A stretch of DNA of 5,442 nt from assembly GCA_947623795.1 (NCBI GenBank), contig CANQHS010000053.1:1-5442 (forward strand), read 5' to 3'. A program made the position numbers and the translations under genes. This document shows, piece after piece, positions 1 to 5,428 of this stretch (position 1 is the stretch's first letter; each line of letters opens with the position of its first letter). The stretch is from an uncultured Clostridia bacterium. Lineage in GTDB: Bacteria > Bacillota > Clostridia > Christensenellales > UBA1242. The notes beneath the pieces were generated by a model. It was not told the DNA's origin, searched no databases, and saw only the letters and a list, made by a program, of their open reading frames with translations.

Positions 1-840
1 CCAATGCACACACCACCACCAATGCATCCGCCGCGCCCACATTTTCGCGGTTTTGGGTGGTATTCCCGCCCACGCGTGGTGGTCGTTCATAATAGGAGAT
101 TCTTAGCAGAGCCTACAGTAAAGGGAAGCATATTGAGTTTTGTGTTCACATTTATTGCAGTCCTTGGCCTTTTTGCATTGATAATAAGCTCCGCGTTTTT
201 TGCGATGAACAACAACACTGCAAACTACATCGCGCAAGATTATGTCTATTACCACAACATGATTTTTGAAGCAAAGAGCAATCCAAAATTAGTTAAAACG
301 GCAACGATAACCTCGCATGGCTACAATGCAGAATCAAACAAATATTATTATAATTATGAAATTGATTTGTCCATGGGCTTTGGCACTCTGAGCGGCTACA
401 CCTACGCTGTCTACACAGCCGAACAAATCCATAATTACACTGTAGGCTCGCAAATTCAAGTGGCGGTGAACACTGAAGAAGTCACAATTTTAACTGACAG
501 CATCCCAATGGATTTTGAAAATGTATCTGTTGCCCAAGATGGCGAATATATTAAAGCCACAAACGCAAAAAATGTATGCCAAGGCTTTATGATTGGGGGC
601 GGAGTTGTCATCGTGCTTGGAATTATTGCAATCATATTTGTGAATATCAAGGTGCGAAAACTTACCCCAGCCGACCAACCAGCCGACCAGCCGGCCGAAC
701 AAACCCCACAACAAACGCAATCAACCCCATCAACTGGGCAAGACGCAAACTATAATAGCGAAGTAACCTATTGCCCATATTGTGGCGAGCGCATAACCAA
801 AGGTACAAAAAAATGCCCAAAATGCAAAGCCGATTTATAA
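1..840 (+). CDS. Two-helix membrane protein with C-terminal zinc ribbon, DUF3592-like; possibly 5'-partial
   Basis: The first ATG is at 4, but the codon before it is an in-frame Pro codon and no ribosome binding site is visible, so the gene may begin left of the window. Residues below count from the ATG at 4 (278 aa). Residues 1-40 are Pro/His/Arg-rich and basic. Residues 43-66 form a transmembrane helix. Residues 67-194 are polar and Tyr/Asn-rich, and the stretch 97-170 resembles DUF3592 domains (YxYxI strands, then a YTVGSQIQVAVN segment). Residues 195-215 form a second helix followed by basic residues. Residues 222-233 are a PADQ/PADQ/PAEQ repeat in a Pro/Gln/Thr linker. A zinc ribbon closes the protein, with Cys257, Cys260, Cys271 and Cys274 (CPYC...CPKC). 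Positive charges place both termini inside the cell and the middle domain outside. The function is unknown; a sensing or scaffolding role is only a guess. The family match is from pattern memory. Confidence 0.8.
   Translation, partial: PMHTPPPMHPPRPHFRGFGWYSRPRVVVVHNRRFLAEPTVKGSILSFVFTFIAVLGLFALIISSAFFAMNNNTANYIAQDYVYYHNMIFEAKSNPKLVKTATITSHGYNAESNKYYYNYEIDLSMGFGTLSGYTYAVYTAEQIHNYTVGSQIQVAVNTEEVTILTDSIPMDFENVSVAQDGEYIKATNAKNVCQGFMIGGGVVIVLGIIAIIFVNIKVRKLTPADQPADQPAEQTPQQTQSTPSTGQDANYNSEVTYCPYCGERITKGTKKCPKCKADL
667..702 (+). repeat. 12-bp tandem repeat, three units, coding PADQ/PADQ/PAEQ
   Basis: Three consecutive 12-bp units (ccagccgaccaa, ccagccgaccag, ccggccgaacaa) encode PADQ, PADQ and PAEQ, just after the second transmembrane helix of the membrane protein. 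The first two units differ only in the last base. This looks like a small in-frame linker expansion that sets the distance between membrane and zinc ribbon. Confidence 0.75.
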
Positions 841-855
841 AAGGTAATTTAATAT

Positions 856-890
856 AAAAAACGCTGAGATTTTCAGCGTTTTTTGTTTTT
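856..890 (+). terminator. Intrinsic terminator, probably bidirectional
   Basis: A perfect 12-bp stem (856-867 with 873-884, core cgctga/tcagcg) closes a 5-nt loop. A-rich and T-rich flanks give a U tract on both strands, and a further T run lies at 886-890. It lies 15 nt after the stop of the membrane-protein gene and would end that transcript. On the other strand it could end the alaS transcript, about 140 nt after that stop. Confidence 0.85.
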
Positions 891-904
891 GAAAAGTTTT
901 ACTA

Positions 905-937
905 AGTGAGGCAGACTGAAGAGAAACGAGTGAGGCA
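905..937 (+). repeat. 9-bp direct repeat AGTGAGGCA (905-913 and 929-937)
   Basis: AGTGAGGCA occurs twice, 24 bp apart, at the left edge of the inverted-repeat element. Related AAGTGAGCAAAGCGAACG wording appears near the right edge of the window (5391-5408), so both places may hold members of interspersed repeat families. The link between the two is weak. Confidence 0.45.
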
Positions 938-1034
938 AGGCTCGAAATTTGCCACATGCAGGAGTTTAGTTGCCTAAATGACTAAATGTGGCGAGTTTCA
1001 GAAACGTAGCATCACGAAGTTTATATTCAGTCTG
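912..1034. repeat. Imperfect inverted-repeat element between convergent genes, overlapping the alaS stop
   Basis: The ends are perfect 9-bp inverted repeats: CAGACTGAA at 912-920 and TTCAGTCTG at 1026-1034. Inside, GAAA...GCCACAT (944-957) faces ATGTGGC...TTTC (986-999), and TTTAGT (965-970) faces ACTAAA (981-986) around a 10-nt loop. The arms between these blocks are only loosely similar (for example GTGAGGC against the complement of GCATCAC). No ORF fits the region. The right end includes the alaS stop codon (1027-1029). It may be a small mobile or REP/MITE-like element, or a structured 3' UTR; the sequence alone does not decide. No target-site duplication was recognised. Confidence 0.55.
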
Positions 1035-2850
1035 TCAATACTGCTTTAATTCGGCGAACGCCTGCCGAGACTGCTTCCTGTTTTGCAATTTTAAAGTGGC
1101 TCAATTCGCCTGTGTTTTTAACGTGCGGGCCGCCACAAATTTGGAAGTCCACATCGCCAATTTTATAAATGGACACAATCTCGTTTTCTTCCGCCTTATG
1201 GACGCCATATGCGCCTTTTTTCTTGGCTTCACAAAATGGCAATTCAACGCGTTCAACATCAATTTTGCGTGCGATTGCCGAGTTCACAAAATCCTCTAAT
1301 TCTTTAACTTCGTCATCTGTAAGTTTGCGGTCGAAATTGAAATCGAAACGCAAGCGTTCGCTTGTTATGTTGCTTCCCTTTTGCTCAACGCTCGTGCCAA
1401 ACATATGCCTTAGCCCAGCGAGCAACAAATGGCAAGCGGTGTGAAGCCGAGTGGTTAAAACACCGTCATCGGCAAGCCCGCCCTTAAACACTCCCGCGTT
1501 GGTGGTGCGAGCAAGTTCTTGGTGCGCCTTAAATGCTTCATTAAAGCCTTCCACATCAACCGCATAGCCGCGCTCGTTTGCCATTTCGCAAGTGAGCTCG
1601 ATTGGGAAGCCGAAAGTGTCATAAAGCCGGAAAGCGGATTTCCCGTTAATGACTTTTTCTTCGACAAAATTTGGATTTGCACGCATGAACGCATTTTTTC
1701 GTTCAATGCCCGAGATGACCTTTTCAAACTCCTTGTTGCCTAGTTCGAGCGTCTTATTAAATTTGTCGATTTCCGCTTTGATGCTAGTCAAAATATATTC
1801 TTCCTTTTCTTTTAAAAGCGGATAGGCCTCGTCATAAACTTTTTCGATGTAAATTTTTGAAATATTAAGCAACTCGTCAGTGGAAAGATTAATCTTTTTT
1901 GCGTGCCTAATAGCGCGGCGCATGATTCGCCTTAAAATATATCCCGCGCCCACATTGGAAGGCAAAATTCCGTTAACATCGCCAATAAGCATAACGCTTG
2001 TGCGGATATGGTCGGCAATAATGCGCATCGAACGTGTCACTTCTTCATTTTCGCCATATTTCACATTCAAAACATTTTCCATATGTGCAATCACGCCCGC
2101 AAAAAGGTCGGTTTTATATCCGTCCGTCACGCCATTTAAGAACATGAGCATGCGTTCAAAGCCAAAGCCGGTGTCCACATTTTTGTTCTCAAGCGGAACA
2201 TATTTGTTGCCCGCAAGTTTTTTATATTGCATATAAACATCGTTGCCAATTTCGACAAATCTCCCGCACTTGCAATTGATGTCGCAAACGCCCGGGTGAG
2301 TTGGCTTATCCCACCTTGGGTAGAACCACTCATTGTCCGGCCCGCATGGAGTGTTAACCGTGCCTTCAAGCTCCCACCAGTTGTCTTTTAGATAGAAAAT
2401 ATTTTCCTTTTTTATGCCCAAATTTTCGAGCAATTTGGCAGTTTCTTCATCGCGTGGTGCGCTCTCGTTGCCAGCAAAAACAGTTGAGCAGATTTTGTCT
2501 TTATCTAGCCCAAAAACTTTTGTTAGAAGTTCAAAAGTCCAAGCGGTTTTTTCCTTTTTGAAATAGTCGCCCAAACTCCAATTGCCCATCATTTCAAAAA
2601 ATGTGAAATGCGTTGGGTCTCCCACTTCGTCTATGTCCACCGTGCGCATGCAGCCTTGCACATTGCATAGCCTTTTGCCATCCTTGTGCGGCTTACCAAG
2701 CAGATATGGCATGAGCGGTTGCATTCCCGCAACATTAAACATAACGCCCGTTTCGCCATCGCCAATAAGCGACACTGCGCCAATATTTTTGTGCCCGCGC
2801 TCCTCATAAAATTTAAGCCATTTGTTTCTCAATTCTTTACTTGTTATCAT
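1027..2850 (-). CDS. alaS: Alanyl-tRNA synthetase, short form lacking C-Ala domain and editing beta-barrel
   Basis: Alanine--tRNA ligase joins alanine to tRNA-Ala in the cytoplasm, using ATP. The protein has 607 aa, against about 875 for typical bacterial AlaRS. The class II core spans 1-240: motif 1 near FNVAGMQPLMPYLLG (38-52), motif 2 with CMRTVDIDEVG and HFTFFEMMGN (67-90), and motif 3 with GFGFER (228-233). The tRNA-recognition domain follows, with IADHIR (278-283), LPSN (Asn299) and FRLYD (Asp411); these align with E. coli Asn303 and Asp400, which read the G3:U70 pair. The editing core has zinc ligands HTACH (470-474) and CGGPH (572-576). The roughly 100-residue beta-barrel before HTACH, with its ESGGQ-type motif, is absent. 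The protein stops at VRRIKAV, where the C-Ala domain normally begins. The start is supported by AAGGA at 2856-2860, 5 nt before ATG. A second, full-length AlaRS elsewhere in the genome cannot be excluded. Confidence 0.95.
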   Translation of the reverse strand: MITSKELRNKWLKFYEERGHKNIGAVSLIGDGETGVMFNVAGMQPLMPYLLGKPHKDGKRLCNVQGCMRTVDIDEVGDPTHFTFFEMMGNWSLGDYFKKEKTAWTFELLTKVFGLDKDKICSTVFAGNESAPRDEETAKLLENLGIKKENIFYLKDNWWELEGTVNTPCGPDNEWFYPRWDKPTHPGVCDINCKCGRFVEIGNDVYMQYKKLAGNKYVPLENKNVDTGFGFERMLMFLNGVTDGYKTDLFAGVIAHMENVLNVKYGENEEVTRSMRIIADHIRTSVMLIGDVNGILPSNVGAGYILRRIMRRAIRHAKKINLSTDELLNISKIYIEKVYDEAYPLLKEKEEYILTSIKAEIDKFNKTLELGNKEFEKVISGIERKNAFMRANPNFVEEKVINGKSAFRLYDTFGFPIELTCEMANERGYAVDVEGFNEAFKAHQELARTTNAGVFKGGLADDGVLTTRLHTACHLLLAGLRHMFGTSVEQKGSNITSERLRFDFNFDRKLTDDEVKELEDFVNSAIARKIDVERVELPFCEAKKKGAYGVHKAEENEIVSIYKIGDVDFQICGGPHVKNTGELSHFKIAKQEAVSAGVRRIKAVLTD

Positions 2851-2855
2851 AATTG

Positions 2856-2860
2856 TCCTT
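2856..2860 (-). promoter_or_regulatory. Ribosome binding site of alaS
   Basis: On the minus strand AAGGA lies 5 nt before the ATG at 2850, within AAAAGGACAATT. This supports the chosen start. No other start candidate has such a site. Confidence 0.65.
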
Positions 2861-2886
2861 TTATTTTGTCTTATATTTTTTGTCTT

Positions 2887-2914
2887 ATTTTAACCCTCTA
2901 TTTTATTTTGTCAA
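2887..2914 (-). promoter_or_regulatory. Predicted sigma-A-type promoter of alaS
   Basis: On the minus strand a perfect TTGACA (-35, 2909-2914) is followed after 16 bp by TAAAAT (-10, 2887-2892, 5 of 6 bases of TATAAT). Transcription would begin near 2880 and give a leader of about 30 nt holding the AAGGA site. A leader this short leaves no room for a T-box riboswitch, which often controls synthetase genes in Firmicutes. Read-through from the kinase gene is also possible, since no GC-rich terminator separates the two. Confidence 0.65.
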
Positions 2915-2990
2915 TATTGTTAAATATAAAATTTTTAGTTGTTTATTTATATGTATAATGTTTTAGTTTTAAAATTTTTTTGTCGAAATT

Positions 2991-3662
2991 TTAAAATCCA
3001 AAATTTTTATTTAAAATTGATTTTAGCCTTTCAATAATTTCATTGTGAATTTCATCAATCGATTTAATCTCATGATTTTTCGTGCAATCAATAGTTTCCC
3101 AGTTGAACTTTTTTGCAACATATTCCGCCCGGTCGTGCGCAAGTTTAATATGGGAAAAATTTTGTTCCAGAATGTCCTTTGTTTGCTGATTTTTTAACCT
3201 GTCCCTTCCCTTTGCTAGCTCAAAACTTATCTCGGCAGGAACATCCAAAAATAATGTCAAATCGGGTTTTGGGAGAGAAAGAAGCCCAAATTCAAACTCG
3301 CTCACCCAATCTAAAAATCTGTCGAGTTCAATTTTAGTTTTAAAGCGGGTGGATTGATGAATCATGTTGCTATAAGTGTAGCGGTCCATAAGCACGAAAT
3401 CGAAATCCGTTAGCTTTTCCTTTTTGATTGTCGCGAGCCTATCCGCCGCGAACAGCACGCTTGCTTGATAGCCAGAGATATCCTCATTTTCGCCCAGCTC
3501 GCCCGCAAGATACATTTTAACCGGCCCGCTGCTTAAACTATCGTAGTTTGGGAAACTTAGAATCTTGCACCTATATCCAGTTTCAACAAGATAGTCAAAC
3601 AAAAGTTTTGTTTGCGTGGCTTTGCCCGAGCCGTCCGTTCCCTCGATGTCGATGATGTACAT
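2991..3662 (-). CDS. tmk: Thymidylate kinase (dTMP kinase-like deoxynucleotide kinase)
   Basis: The enzyme would phosphorylate dTMP to dTDP with ATP in the cytoplasm, for dTTP synthesis. The chosen start at 3662 gives 223 aa, close to the usual 200-225. An ATG at 3668 would add two residues but sits directly against the AGAGGAG site, while 3662 has the ideal 6-nt spacing. Counting from the ATG at 3668: P-loop EGTDGSGKATQ (9-19); SFPNYDS (38-44), matching the FPxY substrate loop; FAADR (73-77); DRYTYSNMIHQ (95-105), the DRY motif of the family; LFLDVP (139-144); and a LID-like segment GRDRLKNQQTKD (154-165). The P-loop has Ala17 where Walker A usually has Ser or Thr, with Thr18 next to it. It lies upstream of alaS on the same strand, 140 bp away. 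Related deoxynucleoside kinases share this fold, so substrate assignment is slightly less sure than family. Confidence 0.88.
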   Translation of the reverse strand: MYIIDIEGTDGSGKATQTKLLFDYLVETGYRCKILSFPNYDSLSSGPVKMYLAGELGENEDISGYQASVLFAADRLATIKKEKLTDFDFVLMDRYTYSNMIHQSTRFKTKIELDRFLDWVSEFEFGLLSLPKPDLTLFLDVPAEISFELAKGRDRLKNQQTKDILEQNFSHIKLAHDRAEYVAKKFNWETIDCTKNHEIKSIDEIHNEIIERLKSILNKNFGF

Positions 3663-3668
3663 ATCCAT

Positions 3669-3675
3669 CTCCTCT
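3669..3675 (-). promoter_or_regulatory. Ribosome binding site that decides the tmk start
   Basis: On the minus strand AGAGGAG is followed directly by ATG (3668), then GAT, then a second in-frame ATG (3662). A spacer of zero makes the first ATG an unlikely initiator; the second has a 6-nt spacer. The site therefore favours the start at 3662. Confidence 0.75.
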
Positions 3676-3682
3676 AGCTTTT

Positions 3683-3711
3683 AGTTTAGCAAAAAGCCAT
3701 AAAAATAGCAA
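3683..3711 (-). promoter_or_regulatory. Weak candidate promoter of tmk
   Basis: On the minus strand TTGCTA (3706-3711) and TAAACT (3683-3688) are 17 bp apart, each matching 4 of 6 consensus bases. It would give a leader of roughly 14 nt that still contains the AGAGGAG site. The region is so AT-rich that chance matches are likely. Confidence 0.25.
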
Positions 3712-3735
3712 ATAAAAAAGCGGGAAAACGGCCAT

Positions 3736-3751
3736 TTAAACAAAAGTTTAA
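3736..3751. promoter_or_regulatory. Small palindrome TTAAAC-N4-GTTTAA, possible operator
   Basis: A perfect 6-bp inverted repeat with an AAAA spacer lies in the divergent intergenic region, 10 bp upstream of the -35 box of the surface-protein gene. Its size and place suit a dimeric repressor or activator site. No regulator gene is in the window and AT-rich palindromes arise easily by chance. Confidence 0.3.
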
Positions 3752-3761
3752 TGAAAATGTA

Positions 3762-3790
3762 TTGACAATCAACTTCAATCATTATAAAAT
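3762..3790 (+). promoter_or_regulatory. Strong predicted promoter giving a leaderless start
   Basis: A perfect TTGACA (3762-3767) is followed after 17 bp by TAAAAT (3785-3790, 5 of 6). An overlapping TATAAA at 3783-3788 would have a 15-bp spacer. Counting 7 nt from the -10 box puts transcription start at or within about 2 nt of the A of the ATG at 3797. No Shine-Dalgarno sequence lies between them. Confidence 0.7.
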
Positions 3791-3796
3791 AATAGC

Positions 3797-5263
3797 ATGA
3801 AGAAATTTGGAAAGTATTTGCTCATCACTTTGCTGCTCCTATTAGGGCTATGCTGCATAGGTGTGTTATATCTGTTCTTTGTGCCGGGGTCGTCGCTCTT
3901 TGGCATAACATTTATCAGCATGGACGAAACTTATGGCTCAATCGTGTATAGCGAAGCGCAATATTCGTCCGTCCACACGGTTAAGGTCAATAGCCGCGAC
4001 TTTGATGTGCAACTTGCGCCAACTGAAAACATAAGCAAAATTTCACTCCAAGTTTACGCCAACTCTTTTGGCTTTGTGATGCAGAAAAATAGTGCCGTTC
4101 AAATAACGAGCAGAATTGAAAATGGAACGCTCACTTTTAATGTGACCGAGCCGCACGGCTTTGCGCTAAGAAATAGGTCGAAAGTGACACTCATCATCCC
4201 AACCGAACTCAACAAACATCTCAGCCTCAACAACCGCAATGCAGCAACCACAATTTCGGGCAAGGACCTTAAAATTAATGATTTATATTATTCCACAACA
4301 TCGGGCAAATTGAATATTAATAATGTCAGCATCTCGGGCAGCCTAAATCTCGACCTCAATTCGGCAGTTGCAAAATTGGGCGCGGGCGTAAGCCTAAACA
4401 ATGCAAATGTAAATTTAACAATGCACAACGGCAAATTTGACGGCGCGAACTACGATTTTGGAACAATCAACATCAAGTCGAACGACTATGGCTCTGTGCT
4501 CGCAAAATCCTGCCAGAAATTGACTTCGGACAATGCCGAATCTGGCGGAAGAGTTGAAATCGGAACGCTTGGCGACATCAACTTGATTGGTGGCGACACT
4601 AATGTGTATGTAAACGAACTCACAAAATGTACCCGCCTCGACCTTAAAAAATCTGGCAAGGTGGAAATTAAAAATGTGGTTGGCGCAAGCAACATAACAA
4701 CCGCAAACGGCAGCATAAAAATTAACAAAGCAAACGATTCGCTAATCTTGAAATCCACAAACGGCAACATCAATGTCTTGGCCGCCTATTCGTCCGTCAC
4801 TGCCGACTCTTCTTATGGCGACATAAGCATAACCTACGCACATGATGACGATTCCAAAACGGACCTAAGAAGCCTTAACTCAGAAATCGGCAATGGGAAA
4901 CTTGTTGTTTATGGTGTAGAGCATGTAAATATCGAAATGACGGGCAGAGCACGAGCAGAAATTTATATGGACAATGTGAAGGGCGCAAACAACATAAAAG
5001 TTGGCAGCGGCTCTGTGTATGTCGAAGTTAAGGAAATCGACAAGGCAACAAATCCAAATGGCAACGCAAAATACACGCTAACAACTTGGTCAACGGGCGG
5101 TTCGGTTGACGTGAATATCGACAACGCGGTGTACACCTCTAACAACACAACTCCAAACACAATCAATCCGCAAAATCCGTCTGAAGAAAACAATTCGCTC
5201 ACCGTTTATAGCGAATCCGCCGGCTCAATAAAACTCCGCAACACCTACTCTAAATACTATTAA
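3797..5263 (+). CDS. Membrane-anchored predicted beta-solenoid surface protein (DUF4097/DUF2807-like)
   Basis: The 488-aa protein begins MKKFGKYL, followed by one hydrophobic helix at about 8-30 with no proper lipobox (LGLC has Leu before Cys), so it is probably an N-terminal anchor with the rest outside the cell. From about 45 on it is rich in Asn, Ser, Gly and short alternating strands. A motif G-x-[IV]-x-[IV] recurs: Gly at 251, 287, 305, 323 and 341, with Asn at 269, gives an exact 18-residue period. Further copies occur at 367, 405, 435 and 477 (and Ala387), with longer loops between. This fits a right-handed beta-solenoid like the adhesin-like DUF4097/DUF2807 families. Residues 451-466 are a low-complexity Asn/Pro/Thr linker. 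No catalytic motif is visible. The start at 3797 is needed to keep the anchor, as the next Met is residue 42. It appears monocistronic, with its own promoter and a terminator at 5330-5359. The exact role is unknown. Confidence 0.85.
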   Translation: MKKFGKYLLITLLLLLGLCCIGVLYLFFVPGSSLFGITFISMDETYGSIVYSEAQYSSVHTVKVNSRDFDVQLAPTENISKISLQVYANSFGFVMQKNSAVQITSRIENGTLTFNVTEPHGFALRNRSKVTLIIPTELNKHLSLNNRNAATTISGKDLKINDLYYSTTSGKLNINNVSISGSLNLDLNSAVAKLGAGVSLNNANVNLTMHNGKFDGANYDFGTINIKSNDYGSVLAKSCQKLTSDNAESGGRVEIGTLGDINLIGGDTNVYVNELTKCTRLDLKKSGKVEIKNVVGASNITTANGSIKINKANDSLILKSTNGNINVLAAYSSVTADSSYGDISITYAHDDDSKTDLRSLNSEIGNGKLVVYGVEHVNIEMTGRARAEIYMDNVKGANNIKVGSGSVYVEVKEIDKATNPNGNAKYTLTTWSTGGSVDVNIDNAVYTSNNTTPNTINPQNPSEENNSLTVYSESAGSIKLRNTYSKYY

Positions 5264-5265
5264 AA

Positions 5266-5302
5266 TGTCATTCTGAGCGGAGCGTAGCGCAGTCGAAGAA
5301 TC
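5266..5302. repeat. Interspersed repeat copy 1 (TGTCATTCTGAGCG ... GAAGAATC)
   Basis: The copy begins 2 nt after the stop of the surface-protein gene. It runs from TGTCATTCTGAGCG through a GCG-rich middle to GAAGAATC. TTCT at the left and AGAA at the right, with GCG and CGC inside, can form an imperfect hairpin. I recognise the wording from intergenic repeats seen in many bacterial genomes; this is recollection, not a search. Confidence 0.6.
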
Positions 5303-5329
5303 CCCTAATCAAGACGCGTCATATCATAC

Positions 5330-5359
5330 AAAAATAAGGCTCCCCCGCCTTATTTTTTT
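5330..5359 (+). terminator. Intrinsic terminator of the surface-protein gene
   Basis: A perfect 11-bp stem (5330-5340 with 5347-5357, GC part aaggc/gcctt) closes a 6-nt TCCCCC loop. The right arm runs into seven Ts (5353-5359). It lies 66 nt after the stop at 5263, with repeat copy 1 inside the 3' UTR. Confidence 0.85.
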
Positions 5360-5372
5360 GTCACCCTGAGCG
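5359..5372. repeat. Interspersed repeat copy 2, short (TGTCACCCTGAGCG)
   Basis: TGTCACCCTGAGCG matches the first 14 bases of copy 1 with two changes. It overlaps the last T of the terminator. The GAAGAATC end is missing, because another TGTCAT begins at 5378. Confidence 0.5.
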
Positions 5373-5377
5373 CCTTG

Positions 5378-5423
5378 TGTCATACCGACCAAGTGAGCAA
5401 AGCGAACGCGTGGAGTGTATCTC
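5378..5423. repeat. Interspersed repeat copy 3, diverged (TGTCATACCGACC ... GTATCTC)
   Basis: This copy starts TGTCATACCGA, continues through AAGTGAGCAAAGCGAACGCG and ends in GTATCTC, parallel in layout to copy 1 (TGTCAT, GAGCG-type middle, ATC end). It is the most diverged copy and may belong to a sister subfamily. Confidence 0.45.
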
Positions 5424-5428
5424 TTCAA

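Noticed and set aside
841..1026. Remnant of a C-Ala domain after a frameshift in alaS
   Set aside because: Only 186 bp separate the alaS stop from the upstream gene. They consist of an inverted repeat and a terminator, with no coding-like frame resembling C-Ala.
988..1299. Open frames on the plus strand inside alaS (for example 988-1299, 1169-1444, 1880-2236)
   Set aside because: They lie opposite a strongly supported synthetase, have Cys/Phe-rich or Ser-rich composition typical of antisense reading, and show no start signals.
2851..2990. T-box riboswitch or other leader control upstream of alaS
   Set aside because: The spacer is almost pure A/T, the predicted leader is about 30 nt, and no T-box-like GGGTGGNACCGCG sequence or stem I is present.
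2915..2990. Terminator after tmk
   Set aside because: Only A/T self-complementary stretches are present, with no GC-containing stem, so I could not support one.
3842..3860. Lipoprotein signal at LGLCC of the surface protein
   Set aside because: The residue before Cys19 is Leu rather than Gly, Ala or Ser, so a simple transmembrane anchor is more likely.
4486..5202. Minus-strand frames inside the surface-protein gene (4486-4773, 4963-5202)
   Set aside because: These are shadows of the solenoid gene; their hydrophobic look comes from antisense reading of alternating strand codons, and no ribosome binding site supports them.
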